Assembly: GCA_029239975.1 (NCBI GenBank)
Contig: JARBTX010000018.1
Coordinates: 1-54,543, forward strand
Direction of reading: 5' to 3'
Length of the DNA stretch: 54,543 nucleotides
DNA from: Anaerocolumna sp.
GTDB lineage: Bacteria > Bacillota > Clostridia > Lachnospirales > Lachnospiraceae
Made by a program: the position numbers and the translations under genes. Of this stretch, positions 9,901 through 24,900 are shown piece by piece; the first letter of the stretch is position 1, and every line of letters starts with the position of its first letter. Under the pieces are notes generated by a model. It did not search any database. It worked only from the letters and a program-made list of their open reading frames with translations, and had not been told where the DNA came from.

Positions 9901-12900
9901 TTTCACAAGTTATTGACTTCATACAAGCAATTTATGGAGAGGTGGTGTATCGATTTGATAAGTAATTTTAAGAAAAAATATTTCATTGGTTTCATAGCTT
10001 TCGTAATTTTTAGTTTCTTAGGTGGTTTTTTTCTATTAAAACAAGATAGTGCTAAAGCATTACAAACCATAATCGATACTACCCTAAACAAAGTATCTTA
10101 TAAAGCATTGAATACAGTACAAATGGATCAAGATGCTTCAGTAAAATCAGAGATATTAGCAAATGATTTGATACCAGAAGATGCACTAATACAAAATCCT
10201 AACGGAACTATTAAGAACCATACGTTAATAGCTGAAAATGATTACTATGAAATGTATTTCTTAGAAGAATCATTATCCATAATTATTAGAGATAAAGCCA
10301 CTGGAGCAATTATGGAATCCGTTGTTAGTGAAGATGATGGGAAAAGTAATGCTTCCTGGCAATCATTTATGAAATCAGGAGTGGTGTTACAAGTATTAAA
10401 AGGAATTAATATCGTACCTACAACAGTAGATATCAGAAAAGCAGAAAAACAGGTAACCATCACAGATAGTGGCTTTTCAGCTCTTGTAAAATATAGTGAT
10501 TATGGAATTGAATATCAGTTAAATGTTACTTTAACTGACAAGGGGTTTGTAGCTGAGATACCAAATGATTCTATTGTTGAAAATTCAGATGAATTTAAGA
10601 TAGGTGAAATCTATGTTTATCCATTTATGGGTAATACCTATCTTGGTGAACGATCAGGATATATGTTAATTCCCGATGGTAATGGTGCTTTAATTTATCT
10701 GGAAGATAACGAAGGACGATTTTCATCTTGTTTTTCACAATATGTATATGGCATGAATATTGGTTTAGATGAATCTTATGCGTTATCACTGTTTTGGGAT
10801 TATTATCAATCTGTAAATGAAGCAGATAAAATTATGGCTCCTGTGTTCGGAATGGTGCATACAGATTCTAAATTAGGTTATCTTGCTATTATTGAAAGTG
10901 GTGATTATAGTTCAAAAATAGAGGCTTATCCAAATGGAGCTTATACTGATTATAATTGGATTTGTTCTAAATTTGTACTTAGGCAGATTTACACTCAGCC
11001 AACTGGTAACAAAGAAGGTTCTGTAGTAACTAGGCAGGCAGAAAGAAATAAATTTGATATCAGGGTTCGATATAATTTTGTAGATAAAGAGAATGCAAAT
11101 TATACAGGACTTGCAAAAGAATATAGAAATTATCTACTTGATACGAATTCTATAAAGCAAATAGGTGATGATTTTAATATCCGTTTAGACTTTCTAGGAG
11201 TAGACAAAGAAGATTGGTTAATTTTTAAAAGAAATGTAACCATGACGACAATAGATAATATCAAAGAAATTTTTGGAGAATTAAAGGAAGCCGATGTAAC
11301 TGATATCTTAGCCATTTACAAGGGTTGGCAAAAAGATGGTATTAATGCTGTACCTATTACGTCTTATAAAGCAGATGGAGATATTGGTGGTACAAAAGAG
11401 CTCGCCGATTTGATACGTGATAGTAAAGATTCTGGTATTGATGTTTATTTATCACAAGATTCTTTAAGAGTAAATCCAGATTTAAGTAATGCTAATTTTA
11501 ACATAATGAAAAAAATAACAAAACGTGTATATGAAGAAGAAACCTACAAAGATGTATTCGAAACCTTACGATATTTCACTCCAAAAAGAACGGGTGAGAA
11601 TATGAAAAAGGTAGCAAAATCTTATCAAAAACAAGATATTAATAACATTATGTTAAATGGTATCACTAATATTTTATTTACATATACGCAAAAAGGAAAG
11701 ATTTATAGTCGAGTAGACACAGCGAATACATATGAAGCATCGATTAAAGAGTTAGATCCTAATTTTAATTTTATGATGGAAAAACCGTTGGCTTACCTGT
11801 GGAAATATACAGATGCAATCATTGATATGCCTGTAACTTCATCCAATTACATATTTACAGATGAAGAAGTACCGTTTTTATCCATTGCATTAAAGGGTAT
11901 TATTCCTATGTACGCAGAACATACCAACTTTGAAGCAAATAAGCAGGAATTTTTCTTGAAATTAATTGAAATGGGTATTAATCCTTCATTTTACTTAACA
12001 TATGAGGATCCAGCGAACCTACAATATACCAATTCATCTGATATATATAGCTCAAAGTATTCCATATATAAGGATACAATCGTAGAGTACTATAACGCTT
12101 TTAAAGAAGTACATGATAAAGTTAAGAACTCATTTATTGCAAAACACGATCAGTATCCAAATGGTTTAACCGTTGTTACTTATGAAAATGGTATAAAGGT
12201 ATATGTAAACTTTAATACAACATCTGAAATTTCAGTTGATGGAATTCAGATTGAACCAATGTCATATAAGGTAGGTGAACCATGAAAAGCAAAAAAAGAA
12301 AAGTAAGTAAGTTAAAAAGAAGAGAATCCTTGATTGGATATGTATTCGTATCACCATGGATCCTTGGAGCAATCATGTTTCTCCTAATACCATTAGGGCA
12401 GTCATTTTACTATGCATTATGTAATGTTAAAGTTACACCAAAGGGAAGAGTATTTGATTTTATAAAATTTCGTAACTACACAGATATATTCCGATTAGAT
12501 CCATTATTTTTGGAAGATCTGACAGGATATCTACTTGATACGTTATTATCAGTACCAGTTATTGTAGTGTTTTCTTTGATCATTGCAATGCTATTGAATG
12601 GTAAGATGAAAGGAAAAGGATTATTCCGTACCATTTATTTTTTACCTGTTATTGTAGTAAGTGGTCCAGTTATGACGCAACTAGCGGATCAAGGGGCTGC
12701 TAGTATACCAGCAATGAATGTATCAGCTATTTCAGCAATACTTGATGATATTTTACCTTACTTTTTCGTTGAACCAATTGTGAATCTTTTTAACAATATG
12801 ATTATGGTTTTATGGTATTCCGGAGTTCAAATCTTAATCTTTTTAGCTGCTATTCAAAAGATAGATAATTCCTTATATGAAGCAGCAAAAATTGATGGTG

Positions 12901-15900
12901 GTTCAGGGTGGGAGTGTTTTTGGAAAATAACATTACCAACAATTAAACCAATGATTTTATTAAATGCGGTTTATACCGTAATCTACCTATCGAATAATGA
13001 GCAAAACGTTATTATTACTTCTATATATAATGATATGTTTGCAATGAATAGAGGATACGGATTTGCATCAGCTAAAGCATGGGTATATGCTGTTGTAGTT
13101 TGTTTACTCGTAGCTTTTATAGCGTTACTTTTACGAAATAAAAAAGATAATTACCAAACTGAAATTAAGAGAGAAAAGAAACGGGTAGCAAAAATAGAAA
13201 GAGAACGTAAGAAACTACATCAAAGACAAGTAAGACGTAGCAAAGTTTTAAAAAGGAGGGCATAAGTATGAGTGATTTCAAATTGAAAAAGCAAGATAAA
13301 GTTAAATTTATGCCACCCCATTTTAATAAAGATAAAGCTCGTAAATTTTTAATGGGTTCAAAGGATCAACAGGGGTTTGTCATTTCACTAATAAAATACG
13401 TTTTGTTGATTGGAATTGGATTTGTTTATCTATACCCATTGCTTTATATGTTAAGTACTAGTCTAATGTCAATTGATGATTTATTGGATGCATCTATAAA
13501 ATGGATTCCATCCAGTTTATATCTTGAGAATTACAAAAAAGCTTCAAGAGCAATGGTTTTTTGGAATGCTTTTAAAGATAGTGTAATTATTGCTGGCTTG
13601 CCAACGTTAATTCAAGTATGTACCTGTGCATTTATTGGTTATGGTTTCTCAAGGTTCGAATTTAAAGGAAAGAAGATAATGTTAGGTATTTTATTATTCT
13701 CTTTTATTCTTCCAACTCAAGTTACCATGATGCCAACTTATGTATTGTTTACTAAATTTAAATTAATTGGTGAATTAAATGCATTTAATCTACCTGCATT
13801 ATTAGGTCAAGGAATTAAAGCACAGATATTTATATTAATCTTTTATCAATTCTTTAAACAGGTTCCTCAAGCTTTAATTGAGGCTGCACATATTGATGGA
13901 GCGGGATACTTTAAATCTTTCTTTAAGATTTCACTTCCATCTGCGGCACCAGCAATTTTAGTTGTGTTTTTATTTTCAATAGTATGGTATTGGAATGAAT
14001 CTTACTTAACACAGCTTTACATTGCAGGACTTGGAACGGGTAATGCCAATAAATGGACATCGCTAGTGGTTGAACTAAAGAATTTCCAAGATATCTTTGC
14101 CCAGTATAATCAAGGTAACCAACAACAGCTGGGTAATATTAATGAATCCATTCAGATGGCTGGAACTATGTTAAGTATTGTACCGTTACTTTTAATGTAT
14201 GCCTTTATGCAAAAGTACTTCGTTGAGAGTATTGACAGAACTGGTATTACAGGAGAATAACCATTGGAGAAAACCAATGTATTCTATAAATAATTTATAA
14301 TATAAGGAGGATGTTTTTTATGAAAAACATGAAAAAGGTATTAAGTTTACTTTTGGTGTTAAGCTTATGTATTAGTTTATTTACTGCATGCGGTAAATCT
14401 AATGATTCAAAAGATGCAGAAGAAACTGCTACAACAACCGAAAGTAATGACACTACGGGGACTACAGACACGACAGAAACAACAGATGCAACAACGCCAA
14501 CAGCAGAACCAGAAAAATCATTACCACCAATGACTACTGATGAAATTACACTAACTTATGTATCTTGGGAAAATGAAGTATTAACAAAATATTTAGCAGA
14601 ACAATTTATGAAAAAGTATCCTAATATTAAAGTTGAAATAGTAACTTTAGCTCTTGATGGTTACAATGATGCGTTATTAAATCTTGTTTCTACAGGACAA
14701 ATGCCAGATGCATTCTGGATTTTAGGTGAATGTGACTTTGCATTAAATAATAGCTTACTTGGTGATATGACAGAATACTGGGAAAACGACCCAGAAGCTG
14801 ATAACGTGTTAACAACAATTAATGAAGGTAAATTTGGTTATTATGGTACAGATAAGAAATGGGCTACTCCAGTTAAATTCTTCCCAGAAACTATATTTGC
14901 TAACAAAACTGTTTTTGAACAGTTAAATGTTGAAATGCCACGTACAGATTGGACATGGGAAGAAATGGTTGAATCCATTAAGAAGATGACTGTTCCAGAA
15001 CAAGGTATTTTTGGTTTTAATCAATATAGAACAATGGTTACTTGGTATCCTGTAGCATCTGATGACAATGTATGGGGTGAATTCGGATGGAACGGAACAA
15101 AATTTGATATGACAAATTGGGCTGATGGTGTTAACCTTCAAGCTGAATTAGTAAATGGTAAATATCATGCACCAGCATTTGATTCTGATGAAGCAGAAGC
15201 AGCATTTGGTGATAGAACAATGTGGGCAGCTTATTCCGGAAAGATTGCTTACCAGTTTGATGCTTGGTGGACATTTAACAATTTATTCGCTACACAAGCT
15301 TACTTAGACTTAGGTTTAGTATATGTTCCATACGTAGTACCTAGAGCAAAAGGCACAACAAGTTCACATATGATGGGAACATTAGATTTTGGTGGTATCT
15401 CATCTGCAACAGAACATCCAAGAGAAGCATATGAATTATTAAAATTCATGAACTGGAGTGAAGAAGGTTGGTTAGCTAAGATTGACGCTTATAGTACTTT
15501 AACGAATGCAGATGGTTCAAAACTTTCAATGGATGCTCTACCTATTACATTAAGTGATACCGTTTGGTCTAAAGTTAGAACATTCTTCCCTGGCGCTGAT
15601 GATCCTTATGGAAGAGGACCATACTTTGATTATTTCTTAGATCACTGCAAAGAGCCAATTCCATATGGTGGAACTATCATTCCTGGATTTGGTACATTCA
15701 TAGCTGAAGGTTATGCAGGTGCTGAAGCTGAAGTATTTACAAATGGTGTAAATGCACATGACCTTGCACCAGACTTAACAGAAAAAGCAAATGCAGCAAA
15801 TGCAGCAGCAATGGAAGCATTTAAATAATAATTGACTTGTAGTTTCAAATTACAAGAATACAAAGGGAAGGGGTAATATTTTACCTCTTCTTTTTAAGTG

Positions 15901-18900
15901 CGCCCAGCATGGGCGTAATCTAACAGGTGAAAATCCTGATGCGAGTAAGTACTGCCAAGTACATAGCCAAGAGCAAGGGTTTCGTACACAAATAATTTAA
16001 AAGTTGATTTTAATAACATAGTATTGTACTATTAATTTAAGAGTAAAATCCTGTTTATTTAAGGAGATGCATATAATGATTTTCGTGTTTATATGGGTAC
16101 CACTTTCTATAGTTGCAATATTCTTGTTATATATTTTATGGATAAATGGCTATCTGATTAAAAGTAGAAAAACCTCTATTTTATTTGTGGGCTCATTTAG
16201 ACAAAAAAGAAAATGTAAGATTAAATTTTCGTCTTGCAATGGATATATTAAAAAAGTGTTTAAGATTAGGGAAAGCCACAATTACGCGTTCGCTTTTAAC
16301 AGTAACATTACAAGTGGATTTGTCAAAGCTGAAATACAGAATAAAAGTAAAAAGATAATTTTGCAGTTAGACGAAAACAATCCTAAGTCTGCAATTAATT
16401 TAGATAAAAATCGTCGATATTATCTTGTTTTAAAGTTTAAGAATGCAGACGGTGATTTAGACCTTACTTGGAATTAGAACTACTTACTACGATGCTGTTT
16501 ATAATGGATGAGTTGTTTAAATGTATCATAATTTTGCTATCACCCTGCATCGAAAAAAGCCATTATGTTTAAAAATTAAAATGCACACCGGAAAAAGGCT
16601 ATTGGAGAATCTCCAATAGCCTAATTTTATAGAAAAGTCTAGATAACCAAACATTCAATTTACTAGGATTTATTTATTTCCTACTCGATTTGATTTGGAT
16701 ATTTTATTTAATTCACTAATTCATGCTTATGTAAACTAATTGAGTTTTGTCTTTTCTTTTGGTAATCCATTTTTATCAAAGTATTTCTTTAACGCGATTT
16801 CTGTAGGAATAATTGTTAGACAAATGAGAAAGGTTTGAACTGTTATTATTATAATATCAATTTGTTCAAAGTTCTTTGAATCTTTGAATATAACTAATGG
16901 TATAGCTGAGAGAATGGCAGATACAATTCCACACCAAACCCAGATCTTTGCAGTATATCTATGGGCAAACTCCCATGTGTCTTTGTTTTTCATAGACATA
17001 GTAGTTCGATAACCATAAAATGAATTAATATCTTTTGGCACATGTGTTTTCCAATGCAAACCAAATAATAGTAATGTTAAAGGAACTAGCATGGTCATAA
17101 TAAATAAAAAGATAAACATAAAATCAGCTCCTAATATATGTTCCTAATATATTAATTATAAGTTTTAGATTCTTAATTAAATAAAATTCTACAACCTTGT
17201 TCCGCATTTTGGACAAAAAGCATGCTCGGGATTAGTGATATAACCACAACTTGGACATTGACCTGCAGTTTTATTACTTGATTGATACATTGGGGTTAGA
17301 TCTTGTTCTGTTAATATGATATGTTCGCCATCTTGAATTCTTTTACCTAAAGTACTATCGATGGTATACATTGTATTACAACAGGTAGCTTTTACATAAA
17401 ATTTTTTATTCCACTTAATCAAAGGAATAAAAAAGAAAGTAAAATAAGTATAAGTTATAAATACTTCGTATCTTCCAAATTGTCCACAACGAAAACATTG
17501 CATAGTTTGATTAAAATCTAATCTTTTTTCTGCGGATGAAATTCCTATAATAAAAAACATAATAATCCTCCATTTTTAGAATAACGAGAAAGTAGGTATT
17601 TAATAAACAGTAAATAGTCTTGTTTATTTTTCTTTATTATAACACCTGATTCAATATATTACTAAACGAGTATACCACATGTAACCAAAATTTACCACAA
17701 TGAAGTGAGACATTACAAGAATTAATAATATATTAAGTATCTGCGAAACGATATAGTTTATCGAATTGATGTTACAATATATACGGATTTTCTACTTTCA
17801 GTACCCTAAGGGGGATACAGTTAAAAACATGAATATATTGTATGAATTGACAAGGACATCTTTGATGTTTCATGATTCCCTATTTATTATATATTAATAA
17901 GGAAGACAATAGTAATATGATAAATATAAAAACTATATTTCTTAACTTTATATCTTAACTTTACATAGAGAAATCAATGTTATATTATAGTATTGTATGG
18001 TAAATTTATGTTATATGGAATAAGTTCATTTACAAAGGGGATGAATTATGGTTAAAGTAAACTTTTATGATAAAATGGATGATGAAAAACTAGAGTTCGC
18101 TGTCATTGTAGCAAAATACAAAGACAGATGGGTTTATTGTAAGCATAAAGATAGAGTTACTTATGAAATTCCTGGTGGACACAGGGAATTAGGTGAAACT
18201 ATTTTAGAGACGGCTAAGCGAGAATTATTTGAAGAATCAGGTGCCATTAGATACGATTTAAAACCAATCTGTATTTATTCTGTAATTAGAGCAGATATAA
18301 CAGATAAAAACCAAAATGAATCCTTTGGTGCTTTATTTTATGCAGAGATTTATGAATTTGGTGAAATACCAGAATTTGAAATGGAAAAGGTAGAATTCTT
18401 TGAAGATTTACCAGAAAAACTTACTTACCCAGATATTCAACCAAAGTTAATCGAAAAGGTTATTTCATTGACAAGGTAACATGGCTGGTATATAATAAAC
18501 AAGTTAAATAAGCATAAAATTAAACTGTGGAAACGATACAAATTCGTATTTTGCGATTTCTGCAAAATGCGAGTTTAACGTGGCAAAATACAGCGAATTG
18601 TCATAATAATTCCCATCCAGAGTAATTTTTGGATGGGAATTTGTAATATAGTATAGAAAGCATTTATAGACATAAATGGAGGTAACTATGAAATTAGTAA
18701 AATTATTGGAGAAGCTTGAATATTCCTGTTTAAAAGGTGACGTGAATACAGAAATAACAAGCTTAATTTATGATTCTAGAAAGGTTGATTTAGGATCTGT
18801 TTTTGTATGTATATCTGGAGCTGTAGTAGACGGACACAACTTTATTCCTGAAGTTATTGGTAAGGGTGCAAAAGCAATCATTGTAGAAAAAGATGTAGCA

Positions 18901-21900
18901 GTAGAAGAAGATGTAACAATTATTCGCGTAAAAGATTCAAGACTTGCTTTGGCATTTATGTCAGCTGCTTACTTTGATTATCCAGCATCTAAGATAAAAA
19001 CCATTGGAATTACAGGTACTAAGGGTAAAACCACAACTACCTACATGGTTCGTTCAATTTTAGAAGGTGCTGGTATTAAAACCGGATTAATAGGAACTAT
19101 TGAAGCAATTATCGGAGATGAAGTTATACCTGCGAATAATACAACACCAGAATCATATATATTACAAGAATATTTCAGTAAAATGGTTGAAGCTGGTTGT
19201 GAAAGTGTTGTTATGGAAGTATCGTCACAAGGGCTTATGCTTAACCGTGTTGCCGGATTTACTTTTGATTTTGGAATATTTACAAATCTAGAACCAGATC
19301 ATATCGGACCAAATGAGCATAAAGATTTTGAAGAATATGCTTACTGTAAAGGTTTATTATTTAAGAATTGCAAAGTTGGTATTGCCAATCTTGATGATAG
19401 AAATGTGTGGAAAGTTCTTGATGGACACACTTGCAAGCTTGAAACATATGGTATATCAGAAAAAGCTGATTTAAGAGCAGTAGATGTTGACTTACACAGT
19501 ATGCAAGGTAGTTTAGGAGTAAAATATAAAGTAGAAGGTCTAATGAACTTTGATGTTACTATCAATGTTCCAGGACGTTTTAGCGTTTATAACTCATTAA
19601 CTTCAATTGCAATTTGTAGACATTTTAATATACCAGTGGAAGTAATAAGGGAAGCATTATCCGTAGTAAAAGTAAAAGGTAGATTGGAACCAGTAGCCGT
19701 ATCCGATCATTTTACTATGATGATTGATTATGCACATAATGCCATGAGTTTAGAAAGCCTTCTAACCACACTGAAAGAATATAATCCTAAGAGATTAGTT
19801 TGTATGTTTGGTTGTGGTGGTAACCGTTCCAAATTAAGAAGATATGAAATGGGTGAAATTTCATCAAGATTAGCAGATCTTACCGTAGTTACATCTGATA
19901 ATCCTAGAAATGAAGAACCACAAGATATCCTTGATGATATTATTATTGGAGTTAAGAAAAGTACTGGTGACTATGTAACAATTATAGATCGTAAGCAAGC
20001 AATCCGTTATTGCATCGAGAATGCTAAAGAAGGTGATGTAATTATCTTAGCTGGTAAAGGTCATGAAGATTACCAAGAGATTAAAGGTGTGAAATATAAA
20101 ATGGATGAGCGTGATTTAATTAAAGAAGTGTTAATTGAATTGAAAAACGAAGGTATTAAAGTTATATAGTAGATTAGGAAAGTAGGACGGTTTTATGGAA
20201 GCTTTAAGTATAAAAGAGATAGCTAAAGCAGTTGGTGGAACTATACTTTGTGGAAATGAAAATACACAAATTACATTTGTAAGTACGAATTCTAAGAATC
20301 TTTATGAGAATTCTTTGTTTGTACCTGTGGTTGGTGAAAGAGTAGATGCACATGATTTTATTAAGGATGCTTTTTTAAATGGAGCAGTTGCTTGTTTTAC
20401 TAGTAAACATAAAGAGATGAATCATGAAAAGGTTTTTATTGCTGTAGATGATACGATTAAAGCGCTACAATCATTGGGTGCATTTTATCGCTCTAGATTT
20501 AATATCCCTGTTATTGGTATTACTGGTAGCGTTGGAAAAACAACAACGAAGGAAATGGTAGCAGCAGCTCTTGAAACTAAGTTTAAGGTTCTAAAAACAG
20601 AAGGTAATATGAATAGTCAAGTAGGGCTTCCATTAATGATGCTAAGGATGATGAAAGAACATGAGATAGCTGTAATAGAAATGGGTATGAGTGAAGAAGG
20701 GGAAATGGAAAAATTAACACCTATCTCAAGGCCTGAAGTTGCTATTATGACGAATATTGGTGTTTCTCATATTGCTCAATTAAAGACAAGAGAAAATATT
20801 AGAAAAGAAAAATTAAACATTATAAATGCTTTTCATGAAAACTCTGTTCTTTATGTAAATGGTAATGATGATTTATTACAAGAATTATATTTTACTTCCA
20901 AAGAATTAAAAGATAACTATAATCCGTTCTATACGAATACAGATCAACAAATTACACATAATTCAAGCAGAGTTGACATTGGTGAGAAGACTTACCAAAA
21001 GTTTCTGAATGCAGAAATTTCATCATTTGGTACAGAAGGATTTTGTGAATTCAGAGCAGAAGATATAAAAACTGTGAATGGTGAAACGCATTTTACGCTA
21101 AGACTTGGTAGTAATCATGATACCGAAATTGTAAATGATGATTTAAATCAAGATACAGATTATTTACAAGGTGATGGAGAAGAAATTATATTAAAAGTAT
21201 TAGGTATTCATAATGTATATAATGCACTTGCAGCACTTGCTGTTGCAAAACATTATGGTATTCCGATATCTGTCGCAAAAGTTGGGCTTCGTAATTATGA
21301 ACCAATTGCAATGCGTGGTCAAATTAAAGAAGTGAATGGAATGAAAATAATAGATGATTCTTATAATGCAAGCCCAGATTCTATGAAGAGTGGAATCAAT
21401 GTATTATTGGAATTAGAAGGTGTAAAACGTAGAATCGCAGTTTTGGCGGATGTGAAAGAATTGGGTGAAATCTCACAGCAATGCCATTATGAAGTAGGTA
21501 CCTTTATTGCTGCGCAAACCGTAGATGAAGTTGTAACAATTGGAGAAGAAGCGGCTTATATCGCAAAAGGTATACAAGATAAGAACTCAAACATTCATAC
21601 GATATCTTTTATGAATAATAAGGAAGCTATTGAGTATTTACAACAGAATCTAAAAGCTTTTGATGGTATATTAGTAAAAGGTTCAAGAAGTATGAAGACA
21701 GATGAAATCGTAAGCGCAATTGCTGGTACAATGTAGTAGGAGATTAAAAACCTTACGAATTAACAAATAAAATATGATTTTAAAATCATGAAAAACTATG
21801 GATATTGAAATCATAACAAGTATAAACAAAAGATTAGAAAGGAAGGTGATTGGTATGCAAACAAAATATGCAGATATTATTGTAGATATATCTCACGAGA

Positions 21901-24900
21901 ATCTAGATAAAACATACCAATATGCCATTCCAGAAGAGTTATTAGAGAGAGCTGTTATTGGTGCCTTGGTTTTAATTCCGTTTGGTAAAGGAAATCGTCT
22001 AATCAAAGGTTATATCGTAAGTATTACTGAGAAACCAAATTGGAAAGTTGAACTGATAAAACCAATAAATCAAATCGTAGATGATGCTTTAGTAATTGAG
22101 AGTCAGTTAATCCATCTTGCATATTGGATTAAGGAAACCTTTGGATCTACCATGAATGATGCACTTAAAACAGTTATTCCTGTGAAAAAGACTGTTAAAT
22201 CGGTAGAAAAGAAATCCTTACGACTAGCTATTACAAAGGACATGGCAAATGAATATCTTGAAACCTTTAAAAAGAGAAATAATCGCGGGCGCGTTCGTTT
22301 ATTAGAAGAATTGGTATTACAAGATGTACTTGATTATGAAATTGTAATAAATAAGCTAAATATATCGCGTAGTACAATTCAAGATTTAGAGAAGATGGGT
22401 ATCGTTACGACTGAAGTAGAAAGAATGTATCGAAATCCTCTAAGCAGTGATTTAAAACAAAAAGAAAAAGTACAATTAACCATAGAACAGCAAACAGTTG
22501 TAGACAGTATAACAAAAGAATATGAATCGGGTATTAGAAATACATATCTCATACATGGAGTAACTGGTAGTGGTAAGACAGAAGTGTATCTAGAGATAAT
22601 AGACGCAGTAATTAATGATGGTAAACAAGTAATCATGTTAATACCAGAAATTGCTTTGACTTACCAGACGGTAATGCGTTTTTATAGGCGTTTTGGTAAT
22701 CGTATTTCCATTATGAATTCAAGACTGTCACAAGGTGAACGATTTGACCAATATGAACGTGCGAAAAATGGTGATATCGATATTATGATTGGCCCAAGAT
22801 CTGCACTTTTTACACCATTTGATAATCTAGGATTAATAATAATCGATGAAGAACATGAAGGTAGTTATAAAAGTGAAAATCCTCCGAAGTATCATGCTAG
22901 AGAAGTTGCAATAAAACGTGCAGAATTAAGTAATGCAAGTGTAGTATTAGGTTCAGCAACTCCTTCCCTAGAATCCTATCGTAAAGCATTAACTGGTAGT
23001 TATAGGTTATATCAACTCCCATCGCGAATTGGTGCTGGTCAAATGCCAAAGATATGGGTAGAAGATTTAAGAGAAGAATTAAAAAAAAGAAATAAATCAA
23101 TCTTTAGTGCTAGGCTAAAAGAATTAATCGCTGACCGTTTACAAAAAAAGCAACAGATTATGTTATTTATTAATCGAAGAGGATATGCAGGTTTTGTATC
23201 TTGTAGAAGTTGTGGACATGTAATGAAATGCCCGCATTGTGATATATCTTTAACGGCTCATTACAATGGTAGTCTGGTATGTCATTATTGTGGACATGAA
23301 GAATTTACACCTTCAAAATGCCCAAGTTGTGGTTCGAAATATATTGCAGCATTTGGAACTGGTACGCAAAAGGTTGAAGAATTTGCTAGAAAAGAATTTC
23401 CAGGTGCTAGAATATTACGTATGGACACAGATACAACCAAAAACAAAGACGGTCATGAAAAAATATTATCGGCATTTGCCAATCAAGAAGCAGATATTTT
23501 AGTAGGAACGCAAATGATTGTAAAAGGTCATGATTTTCCAATGGTTACCTTAGTCGGTATCTTGGCTGCAGATTTATCCCTATATGCTGCGGATTACCGT
23601 GCGGCGGAAAGAACCTATCAATTGCTTGCTCAAGCAGCTGGTAGAGCAGGACGTGGAGATTTAGCTGGTGAAGTAGTGATACAAACCTATCAACCAGAGC
23701 ATTATAGTATAACAACAGCAAGTAAAAACGATTATGTAGGTTTTTATCATCAAGAAATGAATTATAGAGAGATGCTAAAATATCCACCAGCTGCACATAT
23801 CTTAGCAATTTTAGTTGCATCAAAAGATGATAAAAAAGCAATTTTTGCATCTGAATTAATTAGTGGTGCAACAAAAGAATGGCTTAAATTAGAGCAAATA
23901 GAAGCTGAAACAACTGTTATTGGTCCAGCAGCGGCAAATTTGGCAAAAGCAAATGATATTTATCGATATATGATTTATGTAAAGCAATCCGAATATGACT
24001 ATTTGATACGGTTAAAAGATTATTTGGAAGGTTATATCAATTATTCAGAACATATGAATGGTTGTAATATACAGTTTGATTTTAATCCAATGAACAGCTA
24101 CTAAATGATTTTTATGCATATAATAGAAAAAAGAAAAATAATGAACAAAAAGAAAAGAGGTAATGCAACTATGGCAATTAGAAATATAAGATTAATTGGT
24201 GATTCCATTTTAACAAAACGTTCAAAAGAAATAACAGAAGTTACACCAAAATTACGTACATTAATTGAAGACATGCTTGATACTATGTACGATGCAAATG
24301 GTGTTGGCTTGGCAGCTCCGCAAATTGGTATACTAAAACGACTTGTGGTGATAGATACTTCTCCTGAAGGTGATAGCCCAATTGTTTTAATAAATCCCGT
24401 TGTATTAGAAACAGATGGAGAACAAACTGGGGAAGAAGGATGTTTGAGTGTGCCTGGTAAATCTGGAGTTGTAACAAGACCGAATTACGCTAAAGTAAAG
24501 GCATATAATGAAAATATGGAAGAAATAATAGTGGAAGGCACTGAGTTGTTAGCAAGAGCTTTATGCCATGAAATAGACCATCTTGATGGTGTTTTATATG
24601 TTGAGAAAGTAATTGGTGATCTTCATTCTACAGAAGAAAATAACGATTAATATAATTAAAAAACAATTAAGTATTCATGAAGTCTTTCTTAATATATAGA
24701 CTTTAAAATAATGTTTCTATATAATGGAGATAACATAATACTATAGGAGGAAAATCAATGAATATCGTATTTATGGGTACCCCGGATTTAGCAGCAGTAA
24801 TATTAAAAAAGCTAATCGAATCCGAACATAATATTATTGCGGTAGTAACACAACCAGATAAACCTAAGGGAAGAGGAAATCAGGTTCAATTTCCACCAGT